Part shown: positions 1-11,975 of the stretch, one piece after another | Position numbering within the stretch: the first letter of the stretch is position 1 | Layout of the letters: each line of letters starts with the position of its first letter | Origin: Elephas maximus indicus | Lineage: Eukaryota > Chordata > Mammalia > Proboscidea > Elephantidae | DNA: 64,000 nt | Assembly: GCF_024166365.1 (NCBI RefSeq) | Contig: NC_064820.1 | Location: 148,448,001-148,512,000 of the forward strand | Direction: 5' to 3' | Position numbers and translations under genes: made by a program | The notes under the pieces: model-generated | The model's database searches: none | Told to the model about the DNA's origin: nothing | What the model saw: the letters and a program-made list of their open reading frames with translations, nothing else

Positions 1-315
1 TGGAACAACTGATTATCCAAATGAAAAAAATATGTATATATAGATCCCACCTCAAATCATATAAATTAATTAACTGAGAAAGAACCATAAGCCTAAATAC
101 AAAAGCTGAAGCTATAGAACTTCTAGAAAAAATTATAGGGGGAAATCTTCACAATCTTGGGGTACACAATGATTTCTTATGCAAAATATCAAAACCACAC
201 ATGAAAACAATTGATAAATTTGTTTCATCAAAATAAAAATCTTCTGCTCCTAGTACGACAGTGCTAAGAAATTGAAAAGGCAAAGCATAGCTGGGAGAAA
301 ATATTCACAATAGGT
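1..315 (+). mobile_element. L1 fragment, ORF2 3' part, left half
   Basis: Degenerate L1 ORF2 C-terminal coding sequence on the + strand, full of stops. It is interrupted by the L1 at 316-2128 and resumes at 2129-2235 with the usual next stretch of ORF2. The bases at 305-315 are the left copy of the target duplication. Confidence 0.75.
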
Positions 316-2128
316 TTTTTTTGTTTGTTTGTTTTTTAAATTGTGCTTTAAGTGAAAATTTACAAATCGAGTAAGTCTCTCATACAAAAATTTACATACA
401 CCTTGCTATTTACTCCTAGTTGCTTTCCCCCTAACAAGACAACACAGCCCTTCTCTCCACCTTGTATTCCCGTGTCCATTCAGCCAGCTTCTGTCCCTTT
501 TGCACTCTCATCTCGCCTCCAGACAGGAGATGCCAACATAATTTCATGTGTCTACTTGAGCCAAGAAGCTCACTCGTCACCAGTATAATTTTCTATCCCA
601 TAGTCCAGTTCAATCCTTGTCTAAAGAGTTGGCTTTGGGAATGGCTCCTTTCTTGGACTAAAAGAAGGACTGGGGACCATGACCTCCAGGGTCCTTCTAG
701 TCTCAGTCAGACCATTAAGTCTGGTCTTTTTACCAGAATTTGAGGTCTGCATCCCACTGTTTTCCTGCTCCATCAGGGATTCTCTGTTGTGTTTCCTGTC
801 AGGGCAGTCATCAGTTGGAGCCAGGCACCATCTAGCTCTTCTGGTCTTAGGCTGATGTAGTCTGTGGTTTATGTGGCCCTTTTTGTCTCTTGGGCTCATA
901 ATTACCCTGTATCTTTGGTGTTATTCATTCTCCTTCGGTCCCGGTGGGTTGAGACCAATTGATGCATCTTAGATGGCCGCTTGCTAGCATTTATGACCCT
1001 GACGCCACTCTCCAAAGTGGGATGTAGAATGTTTTCTTAATAGATTTTATTATGCCAATTGACTTAGATATCCCCTGAAACCATGGTCCCCAAACCCCTG
1101 CCACCGCTACAGTGGCCTTTGAAGCATTCAGTTTATTCAGGGAACTTCTTTGCTTTTGGTTTAGTCCAATTGTGCTGACCTCCCCTGTATTGTGTGCTGT
1201 CTTTCCCTTCACCTAAAATAGTTTTTATCTACTATCTAATTAGTGAAAACCCCTCTCCCTCCCTCCCTCCTCCATCTCATAACCATCAAAGAATATTCTC
1301 TTCCCTGTTTAAACTGTTTCTCAAGTTCTTATACAATATTTGTCCTTTTGCAGCCGACTAATTTCACTCAGCATAATGCCTTCCAGATTCCTCCATGTTA
1401 TGATATGTTTCACAGATTCCTCATTGTTCTTTATCGATGCTTAGTAGTCCATTGTGTGAATATACCATAATTTATTTCTCCATTCATCTGTTGATGGTCA
1501 CCTTGGTTGCTTCCATCTTTTTGCTATTGTGAACAGTGCTGCAATGAACATGGGTGTGCATATATCTGTTCGTGTAAAGGCTCTTATTTCTCTAGGATAT
1601 ATTCCAATGGCACTCTAGTTTTGATTTGCATTTCTCTAATTCTTATTTCTCTAGGATATATTCCAAGGTTACTGTAGTTTTGATTTGCATTTCTCTAATG
1701 GCTAATGGTCATGAGCATATCCTCATGTATCTGTTAGCTACCTGAATGTCTTCTTTAGTAACGTGCCTGTTCATATACTTTGCCCAATTTTTAACCGGGT
1801 TATTTGTATTTTTGTTGTTGACTTTTTGTGGTATCATGTAAATTTTAGAGATCAGACGTTGATGGGAAATGTTATAGCTAAAAACTTTTTCTCAGTCTCT
1901 AGTTAATCTTTTTATGAAGTCTTTGGATGAACATAGGTGTTTGATTTTTAGGAGCTCCCAGTTATCTAGTTTCTCTTCTGATGTTTGCGCATTGTTAGTA
2001 AAGTTTTGCATACTGCTTATGCCATGTATTAGGGCTCCTAGAGTTATCCCTATTTTTTCTTCCATGATCTTCATCATTTTAGATTTTATATTTAGGTCTT
2101 TGATCCGTTTTGAGTTAGTTTTTGTGCA
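316..2128 (-). mobile_element. 5'-truncated L1 with target-site duplication
   Basis: Minus-strand L1. Its poly(A) appears as T-rich DNA at 316-338, followed by the 3'UTR and then the ORF2 C-terminal region, which is broken by stops and frameshifts. The flanks carry the same 11 bases (TCACAATAGGT) at 305-315 and 2129-2139, so the insertion boundaries are exact. It sits inside an older + strand L1. An imperfect tandem duplication of about 60 bp lies near 1582-1700. Confidence 0.85.
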
Positions 2129-2139
2129 TCACAATAGGT

Positions 2140-2235
2140 GTTTTTTGGCAAAGGACTTATACCCAGCATATATAAAGAACTCTTACAACACAACAATAAG
2201 AAGACAAACAACTTTATGAAAAATGGGCAAAAAGG
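2140..2235 (+). mobile_element. L1 fragment, right half of the interrupted ORF2
   Basis: Continues the L1 ORF2 reading of 1-315 after the inserted minus-strand L1, ending near the GGGCAAAA motif typical of this part of L1. Confidence 0.65.
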
Positions 2236-2279
2236 GGTTCCAGCACAAGCACGTTAGCATAGATCATTCCTCCCATTGA

Positions 2280-2408
2280 TGATAACTTTAAAAGATGAAC
2301 AACAAAAAACTCCAACTACCTGAGAATTCTAAAAGGTAGACAAAAACAGATTATGGAGAAGGGTCAAAACTTGGGCAGGTGACCCATGCAGGGGAAAGTT
2401 TCCCAGGT

Positions 2409-2452
<44 letters not shown>

Positions 2453-3625
2453 CCTCTCCCTGTTGCAGAGCAGCAAGGCAGTGGTGGCAACAAGAACAGT
2501 TAAAAGTCCAGGAGCTACTCCATCTTTCTGATCAGTGGGGACACCTGAAGGATAGAGGGTGTGGGGGAGAATCCAGAAGAAAAGATAAAGAGAAGATGGT
2601 CCCCTAATTCTATAAATGCACACAAGTCTCAGCCTAACCCTTGAGTTACGCATGAGTGGGACAAACCTAAACCAGTATAGCAAAGCTTTGGGACCTAAAA
2701 TGACACTTAAACCTCACAAACACATCTTTTAGCCTAATTGCTAAATAATGCATGTTCAGGACAGACCCAAACCAAAACAGCAGGACTTAGAGAACCGAAC
2801 TGAGGTTTGAATTACCGCATATAGAAGGCAAGACAAAACCCGCAGTTTGACGCTAACCTGCAGTTTTCTTTGCCTGCTAAAGCAAAAGCATCTCTAGAAG
2901 ATTATAAAGAGGACCCAAAGTCTACACAATATAACATTTACGATGTCCAGAAAAATCCAAAATTACCCAATGTACAAAGAGGCAGGAAAATGTCACCAAC
3001 TCTCAAGGGAAAAGACAATCAATAGACGCCAAGCGGAAGGTGACCCATGTGCTGAGATTATGAGACAAAGGTGTTAAGTAAGCAATTGTAACTGGGCTCC
3101 ATGAGGTCAAGGAAAACACACTTGGAATGAATAAAAACATAGAGGTTCTCAGCAGAGAAACAGAAACTATAAAAAGAACCAAATGGAAATGTTAGAACTG
3201 AAAAACACAAAATCTGAAGTAAAAAATTCACTAAATGATTTTAAGAGCAGAATGGAAACGACGATGGAAAAAAATCAGTAAACTTGAACATAGATCAATA
3301 GAAATTGTACAATCTGAAGAACAGAAAGAAAAGATTAAAATTAGCAGAGGGACCTATGGGATAATATAAAAAAAAAACTAACATACATGTCCTTGGAGTC
3401 CCAGAAGGAGAAAATAGACTGGAAGAAAAAAAAATTTGAAGAAATAAAGGTCGAAGGCTTCCCCAATTTGGTGAAAGACATAAATTTACACATTTGGGAG
3501 ACTCTGCAAACCCCAACTAGGCTAAGATCAATGAAAACCATGCCTAGACACATCATAATCAAATTGCTGAAAACCAAATATAAGGAAAAAATAACCCGAA
3601 CAGCTGTAGATTAAAAAAAAAAAAA
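2280..3625 (+). mobile_element. Old L1M fragment, 5'UTR to ORF1
   Basis: Ancient eutherian L1 (L1M type). The 5' region contains a CTGT microsatellite, and an ORF1 remnant runs from about 2940. It retains the RNA-binding landmarks VLGVPEGEN and RHIIIKLLKTK in broken form. Stops and short deletions make it a pseudogene. It ends in an A-run at 3614-3625. Confidence 0.7.
2409..2448. repeat. (CTGT)n microsatellite
   Basis: About nine perfect CTGT units followed by CT-rich DNA, inside the old L1M 5' region. Confidence 0.95.
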
Positions 3626-3631
3626 TTACAT

Positions 3632-4280
3632 ATATGGTAGCAATGATTGTGGTATGTCCATAGAATAGAACACTAAAACCCAACCAAACCAGTTGTCGTA
3701 AACTTGATTCCCACTCGTAGCAAACCTATAGGACAGAGTGGAACTGTCCCGAAGGATTTCCAAAGCTGTAAATTTTTATGGAAGCAGAGTGCCACATCTT
3801 TCTCCTGTGAGCGGCTGTTGGGTTCCAACTGCCGATCTTTCTATCAGGGGCCAAGCGTTTACCACTGCACTACCAGGGCTCCATGAATGGAACGCTACTC
3901 AGCAATAAACAGTAACAAGCTACTGACACTGGCAACAACATGGATAAATCTCAAAATCACCATGCTGAGTAAGGGAAGCCAGGTGAAAGTACATACTGTA
4001 TGATTCTGTGGGTGCCAAATTCTCTATTTACATAAAATTCTAGAAAATGAAAAATAATCTATACTGACAGAAAGGCAACCAATGGTTGCCTACAGATGGG
4101 AATGTAGGGAGGGATAGAATACAAAAGGGCATGGGGAAGCTTTTGGGATTGATAGAAATGTCTGGTATCCTCAATGTGGTGATGGTTTTCCCTGGTGTGT
4201 ACATATTATCAAAATTGATCAAGTTGTATGCTTTGAATATATGTAGTTTATTGTACTTTAATTACGAACTCAATAAAGTT
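3632..4280 (+). mobile_element. L1M 3' fragment interrupted by a SINE
   Basis: Degenerate L1 3' coding sequence and 3'UTR on the + strand. It is split by the AfroSINE at 3676-3883: the text before it ends in the motif for the final ORF2 residues and resumes right after it. Confidence 0.65.
3676..3883 (-). mobile_element. AfroSINE (complete, minus strand)
   Basis: tRNA-like head at the right end (complement of TGGAGCCCTGGTAGTGCAGT), then the body and the RTE-like tail at the left. The A-box and B-box regions are recognisable but mutated. Confidence 0.85.
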
Positions 4281-4433
4281 GTTCAAATGGGCAAAATATC
4301 TGGACACTTCACAAATGAAGATATACAAATCTATATATCCATGTTGGCAATATGCACATCAAAAGCTGCTCAACATCATTAATCATCAGGAAAATGCAAA
4401 ATAAAACCATAATGATATACCATTGTACACCCA

Positions 4434-4637
4434 CTGTTGTTTTGTGCTGTTGAGTCAATTTCAACTCATAGTGACCTGATATTACAGAGTAGAACTGCCC
4501 CATAGGGTTTCCTAGACTGAAATTTTAAAGGAACCGAGCACCAGGTCTTTTTTCCTGCAGAGCTGCTGGGTGGGCTGAAACCACTGGCCTTTAGGTTAGC
4601 AGTTGAGCACTTAACCATTGCACCACCAGGGTTCCTT
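4434..4637 (-). mobile_element. AfroSINE (minus strand)
   Basis: Full-length copy with tail at the left and tRNA-like head at the right, ending at the ACCAGGGTTCCT end. It lies within L1M. Confidence 0.88.
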
Positions 4638-4662
4638 ATACACACACTGAAACAAACAAACA

Positions 4663-4712
4663 AAAAAAACCCATTGCTGTCAAGTCAATTCTGACTCATA
4701 GCGACCCTAACA
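4663..4712 (-). mobile_element. AfroSINE 3' tail fragment
   Basis: Only the RTE-like tail remains (complement of GGTCGCTATGAGTCAGAAT and the adjoining bases). Confidence 0.7.
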
Positions 4713-5228
4713 CCTGCTACCCCCCCGCCAAAAAAAATGGCTAAAATTAAAAAGTGATGGCAAGAACATGGAGCAACTGGAACTTTCAAAATGGCTGTTG
4801 GGAATGTAAAAATGGTACGGCCACTTTGGAAACAGTTTGGCAGTTCCTTATTTAGTTAAGGATACACCTACTGTATGATCAAGCTGTTCACACCCTAGAT
4901 ATTTAGTCAAGAGAAATGAAAACTATGTCCATACAAAGACTTGTAAATAACTATAAAAAACAACTTTATTCATAATGGAAACAATTGAAATGCCTATAAA
5001 TAGGTGAATGGTTAAACAAATTGTGTTATATCCATACAATGGCATAGTACTTATTAGTAAAAAGGAACAAACAATATGCCACAACATGGATGAATCTCAA
5101 AACAGTGTGTTGAGTAAAAGAAGGTACATACTGCATAATTCCATTTGTATGAAAACCTAGAACAGGCAAAATTAATCTGTAAAAAAATAAAATAAAGTAA
5201 ATCAGTGGTTGCCTGGGGTTGGGGAGAA

Positions 5229-5251
5229 GTGTGTGTGTGCGTGTGTGTGTG
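5229..5251. repeat. (GT)n microsatellite, interrupted
   Basis: Short GT run with one GC interruption, directly after the L1M 3'UTR. Confidence 0.9.
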
Positions 5252-5358
5252 GTGGGGGTGGAGGAGGGCCGGGAATCTACCTGAAAAGAGGCACTACGAT
5301 ATATTGATTTTGGGGTTTAACCAAAGTGTATAGATTGGCCATTTTTTCAGCTATGTAA

Positions 5359-6118
5359 ATTGTTGTTGTTAGGTGCTGCTGCCTTGGTTCCGACTTGTAG
5401 TGACCCTGCGTACTGGTCCCTCCTGACAAGACATCCAAAGTATGTGATGTAAGACACAGTTTTGTCGTCCTTGCTTCCAAGGAGCATTCTGATTGTATTT
5501 CTTCTAAGACAAATTTGTTCTTTTGGCAGTCCATGGTATATTCAATATTCTTCACCAGCACCACAATTCAAAGGCATCAATCCTTCTTCTTCGGTTTTCC
5601 TTATTCATTGTCCAGCTTTTGCATGCATATGAGGCGATTGAAAACACCATGGCTTGGGTCAGGTGCACCTTAGTCTTCAAGGTGATATCTTTGCTTTTTA
5701 ACACTTTAAAGAGATCTTTTGCAGCATATTTGCCCAATGCAATGTGCCTTCTGATTTCTTGACTCTTGCTTCCATGGGTGCTGATTGTAGATCTAAGTAA
5801 AATAAAATCCTGGACAACTTCAATCTTTTCTCTATTTATCACGACACTGCTTATTGGTCCAGTTGCGAGGATTTTTGTTTCCTTTAGGTTGAGGTGTAAT
5901 CCATACTAAAGGCTCCAGTCTTTGATCTTCATCAGTGAGTGTTTCTAGTCCTCTTCACTTTCAGCAAGCAACTTTGTGTCATCTGCATAATGCAGGTTGC
6001 TAATGAGTCTTCCTTCAATCCTGATGCCCCACTCTTCTTCATATAGTCCAGCTTCTCAGATTATTTGCTCAGCATACAGACTGAATAGGTGTGGTGAAAG
6101 TATATAACCCTACACACA
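5359..6118 (-). mobile_element. RTE-clade LINE, 5'-truncated, minus strand
   Basis: Begins with the 3' tail (GTT repeat and the GGTGC motif) and runs into the reverse-transcriptase C-terminal region. The minus strand reads LTQAMVFSIASYACKSWTMN, typical of the RTE/BovB family. It is broken by stops and frameshifts. Confidence 0.88.
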
Positions 6119-6490
6119 CCTTTCCTGAGGAATGTAAACTATACCTCAATAAATTTGATTTTTTCATGGTGACTATATAACTTGAATTTAAATGATTTAC
6201 AAAACTACAGAGATTAAAACAGTATGGTATTGGTACCAAAAGAGGCAAGGAGATGAATAGAACAATAAATAAATTTTAAAAGCCAGCTTGAGTTTGAGAT
6301 AGTTAAGATTTTAGAATGTGGTTTTTTTGATATTTCAAATTGGGTTAGGGGAGAAATAAATTATTCACAAATGATGTTGAGTCAATTGACTAACCATTCA
6401 AAATATAAAATTAGGGCCTATCTTTAACCACTTAGAAAAAACAAATTCCATGTGTATTAATAAAGTTAAGTATGTAAAAAAGAAAAGTTA
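6119..6490 (+). mobile_element. L1 fragment
   Basis: AT-rich DNA with an L1 ORF2 landmark (complement-free reading of ACAGTATGGTATTGGTACCA). The rest is too decayed to place. Confidence 0.5.
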
Positions 6491-8549
6491 ACTTAAATGG
6501 CCCAGCAATAGATAGGCTCCAGGGTCTGTAGCACAGGGTGGGGAGGTGGAGGGAGCCCTGCCTGGGCCCAGAAAATCCCTGCTCTGGGGAAGCCTGAGGT
6601 CCAGGGATGTCCAGGCCCTGTGGCCTTGATGGTGTGCTGGGGCTCTCCTGCCTGAGCCCTAAGGCTCTGAAGCCCTCTTCTCCAGGCTGGTTCACTTTCC
6701 TATCCTAGCTCTGAGCCCCAACTCTTCAGTCTGTAAAATGGCATAACAGTGGTGCACTCCTTGACTTGGAAGTTTCTAGTGAGAATTGCATGAGATACCA
6801 CGTGGAAATTGCCCAACCAATAACTGACACTTAGTGGGTACCAACAAATCATGATCTCCTTTCTTCTGAGCATGAACACCAGACCTGGGAAGGAGCTGGG
6901 GATGGTGGTTCCTAGGGAGATTGGGCATTTAGCATAATTCATCCTTCCATAACTGTCTTGCTTGCCCTGGCTTCATGCTCACAAGTGACTTGGTGGAGAA
7001 CCACAGAGGAGAGGTAGCTGAAATGGGGTGGGGGTGGGTAGAGTAGAGACCCATGTCTGTGCCGCAGCCCTGAGGAGTCTGAGGCTGATGCACCGAGGTA
7101 AGGATAGGCCTCCTGATCCCAGACACCATGCAACATGCTCCAGTTCCCCAGATTTATCAAAACAGATCCTTGAGACCCCTCCTCACCTTCACCAGAAGCG
7201 AAGGAAGATGCAGGGTCATTCTCAGAGTCTCTGGGTAGGTGTTCCTGGGAAAGCTTACTGGCCCGAAATCATGGAGAGATGATCTGATTCCGGAAGATGT
7301 TGGCATCCCTTTGTTTCCCCTGTGTTACTTGGGGAGATCTGGATCAAGCTGAATTAAGAGACAGGTAATGATCCCAGGTGTCAGGTGCTTGAGTAGAGGA
7401 CTCCATGGTAACAGAGCCATCTGGCTTTCTTGTTGGCACCAGGCCTTATGACTTCATAGTGGAATCTTCTCCCAACAGGCAGAGGGGGATTTGCTGGGTG
7501 AAGAAGAGGCAAGGAGAAAGAAACCTGCCAAGCAATGCTTTGTCCTTCAGCCCAAATTTGAAGATTAAGCTTAATCTTGTCATGACTCGGGGCTCCTGGA
7601 GACTCCAAACTGGATGCCAGAGGGGGTGTTACCTGGAGAATGTGCAAGTCAGTGTGCACGCACCACTTTGCTGGGGTGTTGGTGGCGGAGCACTTGTCTT
7701 CCTTCCGCCCAGAACTCGGTGGTGAAGAAGTCAGGACCCAGCGGGGTACGCCTGAGGTGTGAGAGAGGCACTGACTTATCACAAGGAACATCTACCCTGA
7801 GCCAGTCACTGCTGGATGGCTGAAAGGGTAAGGCCTTGGACCAGGGCACAGCCCACAATGTGGATATGGTCATGGGAATGGGCCTCTCCCTGAAAGCTGC
7901 TCACCAGGTAGTACAGGGAGGGCCATATCTTCCTTTGCAGAACCCCCTCGTCCATACAACCAGCCACCCAACACAGGTTTTGGAGGGGGCAAACTTGGGC
8001 TCAACCCTGGTGCTGCACTTAGCCTCTCCCTTGCTTCCTCAGCACAGCAGAGTTGAAAAGGCAGTTCTGCCTTGCAGGGCCTCCTAAGGATTAAATGAGA
8101 AAGGACCACAGAGTGCCCACGAGGTGTCTGGGAAATGGCAGGCACTCAGCAAAGAGGCATTGTGCATATTTGACTCTGATGGCCATAAGCAGGGCACCTG
8201 GGACTCTGAGGAGGCAGTGCCTGATCCATGCTCCCTAGGAGCACATAGTTCGTGGGGAGCACACTCCTCCCGGAGGGTTAGGACTCATGATGGGGACTGT
8301 GATAATCACGCTATACACAGCGTGTTAGGGGCAATTACAGACCATGGACAGATGGGGGAGATGATAAGAGAAGGGCATGGGCAGGGGCATGTGCGGTGGA
8401 GGCTCAAGGCCGACAAGTTCCAGTGGGGATCAGGAAGGCTGGGGTCCCCAAGTGGAACAACCCTGAGTGCTTGCTCACTCAGGGTCAATTGTCCCCACCA
8501 CATACTCATGGGCCCTGGGCCTGGCCCAGACAGGCAACGTCTACAGGTA
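6491..8549. other. Unique intergenic DNA
   Basis: GC-moderate DNA with weak MIR-like pieces (6700-6835, 8050-8150) and no recognisable repeat over most of its length. Open frames up to about 180 codons occur, but none has splice signals or family resemblance that I can support. Confidence 0.6.
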
Positions 8550-9895
8550 AGGAATGGGCTGACTTTTCACCACCAGATATTCTACAAATTCTTCTGGGAA
8601 AGAAAACTTACTCCTCACGTAAAATGTTACAACCACTTTGGAAATCAATTTAGCGCTTCCTTAAAAAGCTAGAAATAGAAGTACCATATGATCCAGTAAT
8701 CCCAATCCTTGGAATATATCCTAGAGAAATAAGAGCCCTTACATGAAGATATGTGCACACTCATGTTCATTGCAGCACTGTTCACAATGGCAAAAAGATG
8801 GAAACAACCTAGGTGCCCATCAACAGATGAATGGATAAATAAATTATGGTGTATTCACACAGTGGAATGCTATGCATCGATAAAGAACAATGATGAATTT
8901 GGGAAATATAACATGGAGGAATCTGGAAGGCATTTTGCTGAGTGAAATTAGTCAGTTACAAAAGGACAAATATTGTATGAGATCACTATTATAAGAACTC
9001 AAGAAAAGGTTTCAACACAGAAGAAAACATTCTTTGATGGTTACGAGGGTGGGGAGGGAGGGAGAGGGGTAATTATCTTAGGTGAAGGAAAAGACAACGC
9101 AAAAGCTAAGACATATCCTGAATACAACCAAACACTTAAAGGGGCAGAAGAGCAGGGGCAGGGGTCTAGGGACCATGGTTTCAGGGGACATCTAGATGAA
9201 CTGGCATAACAAAGTTTATTAAGAAAATGTTCTTCAAAAGATGGCAAGCAGCCATCTAAGATGTATCAGTTGGTCCCAACTCACCTGGAGCAAAGAAGAA
9301 TGAAGAACACCAAAGACACAAGAAAAATAAGAGCCCAAGAGACAGAAAGGGCTATATAAACTACAGACTCCATCAGCCTGAGACCAGAAGAACTGGATGG
9401 TGCCTGGCTACCACCAAGGACCACCCTGACAGGGAATACAGCACAGAGTCCCTGATGGAGCAGGAGAAAAGTGGGGTGCAGGACTCAAATTCTAGTAAAA
9501 AGACCAGACTTAATGGTCTGAGACTGGAGGACCCCCACAAGACATGGCCCCCAGACTCTGTTAGCCCAAAACTAAAACCATGCCCAAAGCCAACTCTTCA
9601 GACAAAGATTAGGCTGGACTATAAGACATGAAATGATACTTGTGAAGAGAGTGCTTCTTGGCTTAAGTAGATACATGAGAATAAATGGGCAGCTACTGTC
9701 CGGAGGCGAGATGAGAAGGCAAAAAGGGACAGGAGCTTGTTGAATGAACATGGGAAATCTGGAGTGGAAAGGAGGAGTGTGCTGTCATATTACAGGGAGA
9801 GCAACTAGGGCCACATAACAAAGTGTGTGTAAATTTTTATATGAGAAACTAACTTGAACTGTAAACTTTTACTTAAAGCACAATTAAAAAAAAAA
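8550..9895 (+). mobile_element. 5'-truncated L1, 3' end
   Basis: ORF2 C-terminus (broken reading of [20 protein letters not shown]), then a full 3'UTR and an A-rich end at 9885-9895. Its 3'UTR matches those of the L1s at 316-2128 and 39707-47235, so it is the same lineage-type L1. The exact left edge is uncertain. Confidence 0.82.
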
Positions 9896-10080
9896 TTATT
9901 CCTCAACTCCCACCCCTCTGCCACCCAAAGGACATGGCTTCTCCGTCTCTTCAACATAGAGTCTGGCAAGAACCTAGCTCCTGACCAAGGCCAGTTTAAT
10001 AGTTTCTTTATTTCTCTTGCCTTCCTTCCCTCCCATCCTTTTTTCCTTTCTTCCAATATTTAGTATCTACAACATATAAG

Positions 10081-10373
10081 GCCTATGGTTCAGTGGTAGA
10101 ATTCTCACCTTCCATGCAGGAGACCTGGGTTCAATTCCTGGCCAAAGCATCTCAAGTGCAGCCACCACCCGTATGTCAGTGGAGCTTCTAGACTAAGATG
10201 GACTAGGAAGAAAAGCCTGGCAATCTCCTTCTGAAAATCAGCCAATACAAACCCTGTGGATCACAATTATCCGCAACAATCATGCGGATGGTGTAAGACT
10301 GAGCAGCATTTGGTTCTGTTGTGCATGGGGTCACCATGAGTCAGGGGCCTACTTGATGGAAGCTAATGACAAC
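10081..10373 (+). mobile_element. SINE with a tRNA-Gly-like head
   Basis: The first 69 bases resemble a glycine tRNA: GGTTCAGTGGTAGAATTCTC (A-box), an anticodon loop CTTCCAT (TCC), and GGGTTCAATTCC (B-box). A body of about 150 bases follows, then an RTE-like tail (GGGGTCACCATGAGTC). This head differs from that of the common AfroSINE copies here, so it is a separate SINE family sharing the tail. Confidence 0.78.
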
Positions 10374-11266
10374 ATTCTAAGCCCTAAGGATACTGACATA
10401 TGGATCTTGCTTTGGTGGAATTTATAGACTAGTGGGACAAGTAACCATGAAGAGACATTTTCATAGCAGAGGAGAGGGTGCTCTGAATGAACAGTATCAA
10501 GGTATGGAAGCAAAAAATAAGGTTGTATTACTAAGCCAGGGAGGTCAGGGAAGTGACATTGAGCTAAGAGCTGAAGAAGTCATCAGCCAGGAAGAAAAGA
10601 GAGGGAAGAGATTCCAGGTAGAAGAATTAGCATATGCGAAGGCACTGCGACAGGAAGATGCTTGGCAAGTGAGGAGAGAAGGTCTGGGTGGGTGGACAGG
10701 ACAGAGGGAAGGAAATACAAGATGGGCCGAAAGTCAGCAGATCAGACCAGTCATTTGTTAAAAAAATATCATTTGAGAGCCTACCATGTGCTAGGCTAGT
10801 GCCAGACAGACAAGATCTTACACGCATGGAGCAGACAGGCCTCGGACCAAGAAGAGCATTTCAGCGGAGGAGAAGTGAAAAATAAAGTGATGCAATGTTA
10901 CCCGGGGTGGCGGGACACTGGGGGCTGGGGAGGAAGACTCCTGTGTGCTGACAGTCAAGGAGAGGACGTGGATTAAGGCCCTGAGGCAGGACCAAGTTTG
11001 GCTCACCAAGAATGGCATGGAGGCCTGCGTGGAGGCAGCGCAGTGAGCAGGGGGAGAAGGATACAAGATGAGGTTGCAGTTATTGGCAGGGCCAGAGTAA
11101 CTGAGGATCCTGTGTAACCTAACCACAGGATGAACCCATTGCTGGGTTTTAACAGAGGAGGTCTGGGTTTCAGAAAAACCGTTCTGGCCTCCAATGTAGG
11201 CAGGGAGCCAGAATGGCTGGGGAGGGTCAAGGAGAGGTGACACATGGAATACCCCTCTCTTTCCAG
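10374..11266. other. Unique intergenic DNA upstream of the candidate gene
   Basis: No confident repeat apart from a short MIR-like piece at 10750-10815. It ends at the acceptor of candidate exon A. Confidence 0.5.
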
Positions 11267-11713
11267 ATATCCCAACAGAGCTTCAGGCCTGAACGCAGAG
11301 CCTCATCCTCTCAGAGCCTTCAGGAGGAGGCCCCAGAGTCCCTTCCTCAGCAAACTCAGGCCACTAGTTCAAGGGAGGCCCTCGGCTCCCATGGCCTCTT
11401 AGAAGAGGTCACCGTGGCCTTAGAGTACCTGCCTTTCTTCCACACCAATGGACCACTGCTGACTGAGGAGGAGAGGACCCCACAGCCTGAGGCTTTTAGG
11501 GACCAAGAAGGAGGCCAAGGTATTAGACAGGTGCCCTTCCTGGAAGACTCCACAACGCTCAGTGGATTCTTCCCTTGTTACCGCTCAGAAGAAGAGATTT
11601 TTCCCAGTCTGGCCTTTCCTGGCAGATGCTGTGGAGGATTTCAAGACATACACACCGGGAGGGAGGCACAGGCTGGCTGCTTCTGCAGGATAACATTCAG
11701 TAACGAATGCTCT
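11267..11713 (+). CDS. Candidate exon A of an uncharacterised gene
   Basis: I do not recognise this protein. The segment is open for 149 codons between a good acceptor (CTCTCTTTCCAG) and a consensus GTAAGT donor, in phase 0 at both ends. The product is acidic and Gln/Ser-rich in its first third, with no transmembrane segment. It contains LEYLPFFHTNGPLLTEEERT and a later SGFFPCYRSEEEIFPSL. The second motif resembles GFVPYYRTPEE in candidate exon B, which argues for a real repeated motif. No repeat family is recognisable across it. An in-frame ATG at 11213 also lies just upstream of the acceptor, so this could instead be a first exon. Chance remains possible, because one 540-base open frame in GC-rich DNA is not compelling alone. 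The matching splice phases with exon B and the motif similarity raise the odds. It lies 11.6 kb upstream of the SLC25A48 promoter region, on the same strand. Confidence 0.4.
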
Positions 11714-11864
11714 GTAAGTTGGGGGAGGGGGTCACAGGAGGGTGGGGAACAGTAGCACCAGTCCTCTACCTAGCATCCCCCAGACTCTGTCCCAGGGCCC
11801 CAGACCCCAGTGGGCCACTAGCCAGTCCCCTGAGGTCTGCTAGGACTCTCAGGATAGTGTCATA

Positions 11865-11975
11865 GGATAAGGGCTCAGAGGCTGGAGCCAAACTACCTGA
11901 GCTCAGTCCCAGCTCAGCTACTTCCTAGTAGGGTGCCTGGGGCATGTGTTTACTCCGAACCTCAGTTTTCTTCAG
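11865..11975 (+). mobile_element. MIR fragment
   Basis: Recognisable MIR core (GGAGCCAAACTACCTGAG and CCTCAGTTTTCTT), decayed. Confidence 0.65.

Larger units (their letters stand above)
4281..5225 (+). mobile_element. L1M ORF2 3' end and 3'UTR, SINE-interrupted
   Basis: L1 C-terminal ORF2 landmarks are readable on the + strand on both sides of SINE copies at 4434-4712. Many stops are present, and it ends in a degenerate 3'UTR before a GT repeat. Confidence 0.65.

Noticed and set aside
352-743. Small overlapping open frames at the left end
   Set aside because: They lie within the 3'UTR of a minus-strand L1.
8124-8672. Open frame of 182 codons on the + strand
   Set aside because: It runs from unique DNA into an L1, has no splice sites bounding it in phase, no recognisable motif and no start context; chance is the simplest reading.
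10081-10149. Possible functional tRNA-Gly gene
   Set aside because: The acceptor ends do not pair well, no termination T-run follows, and the sequence continues into a SINE body and tail.
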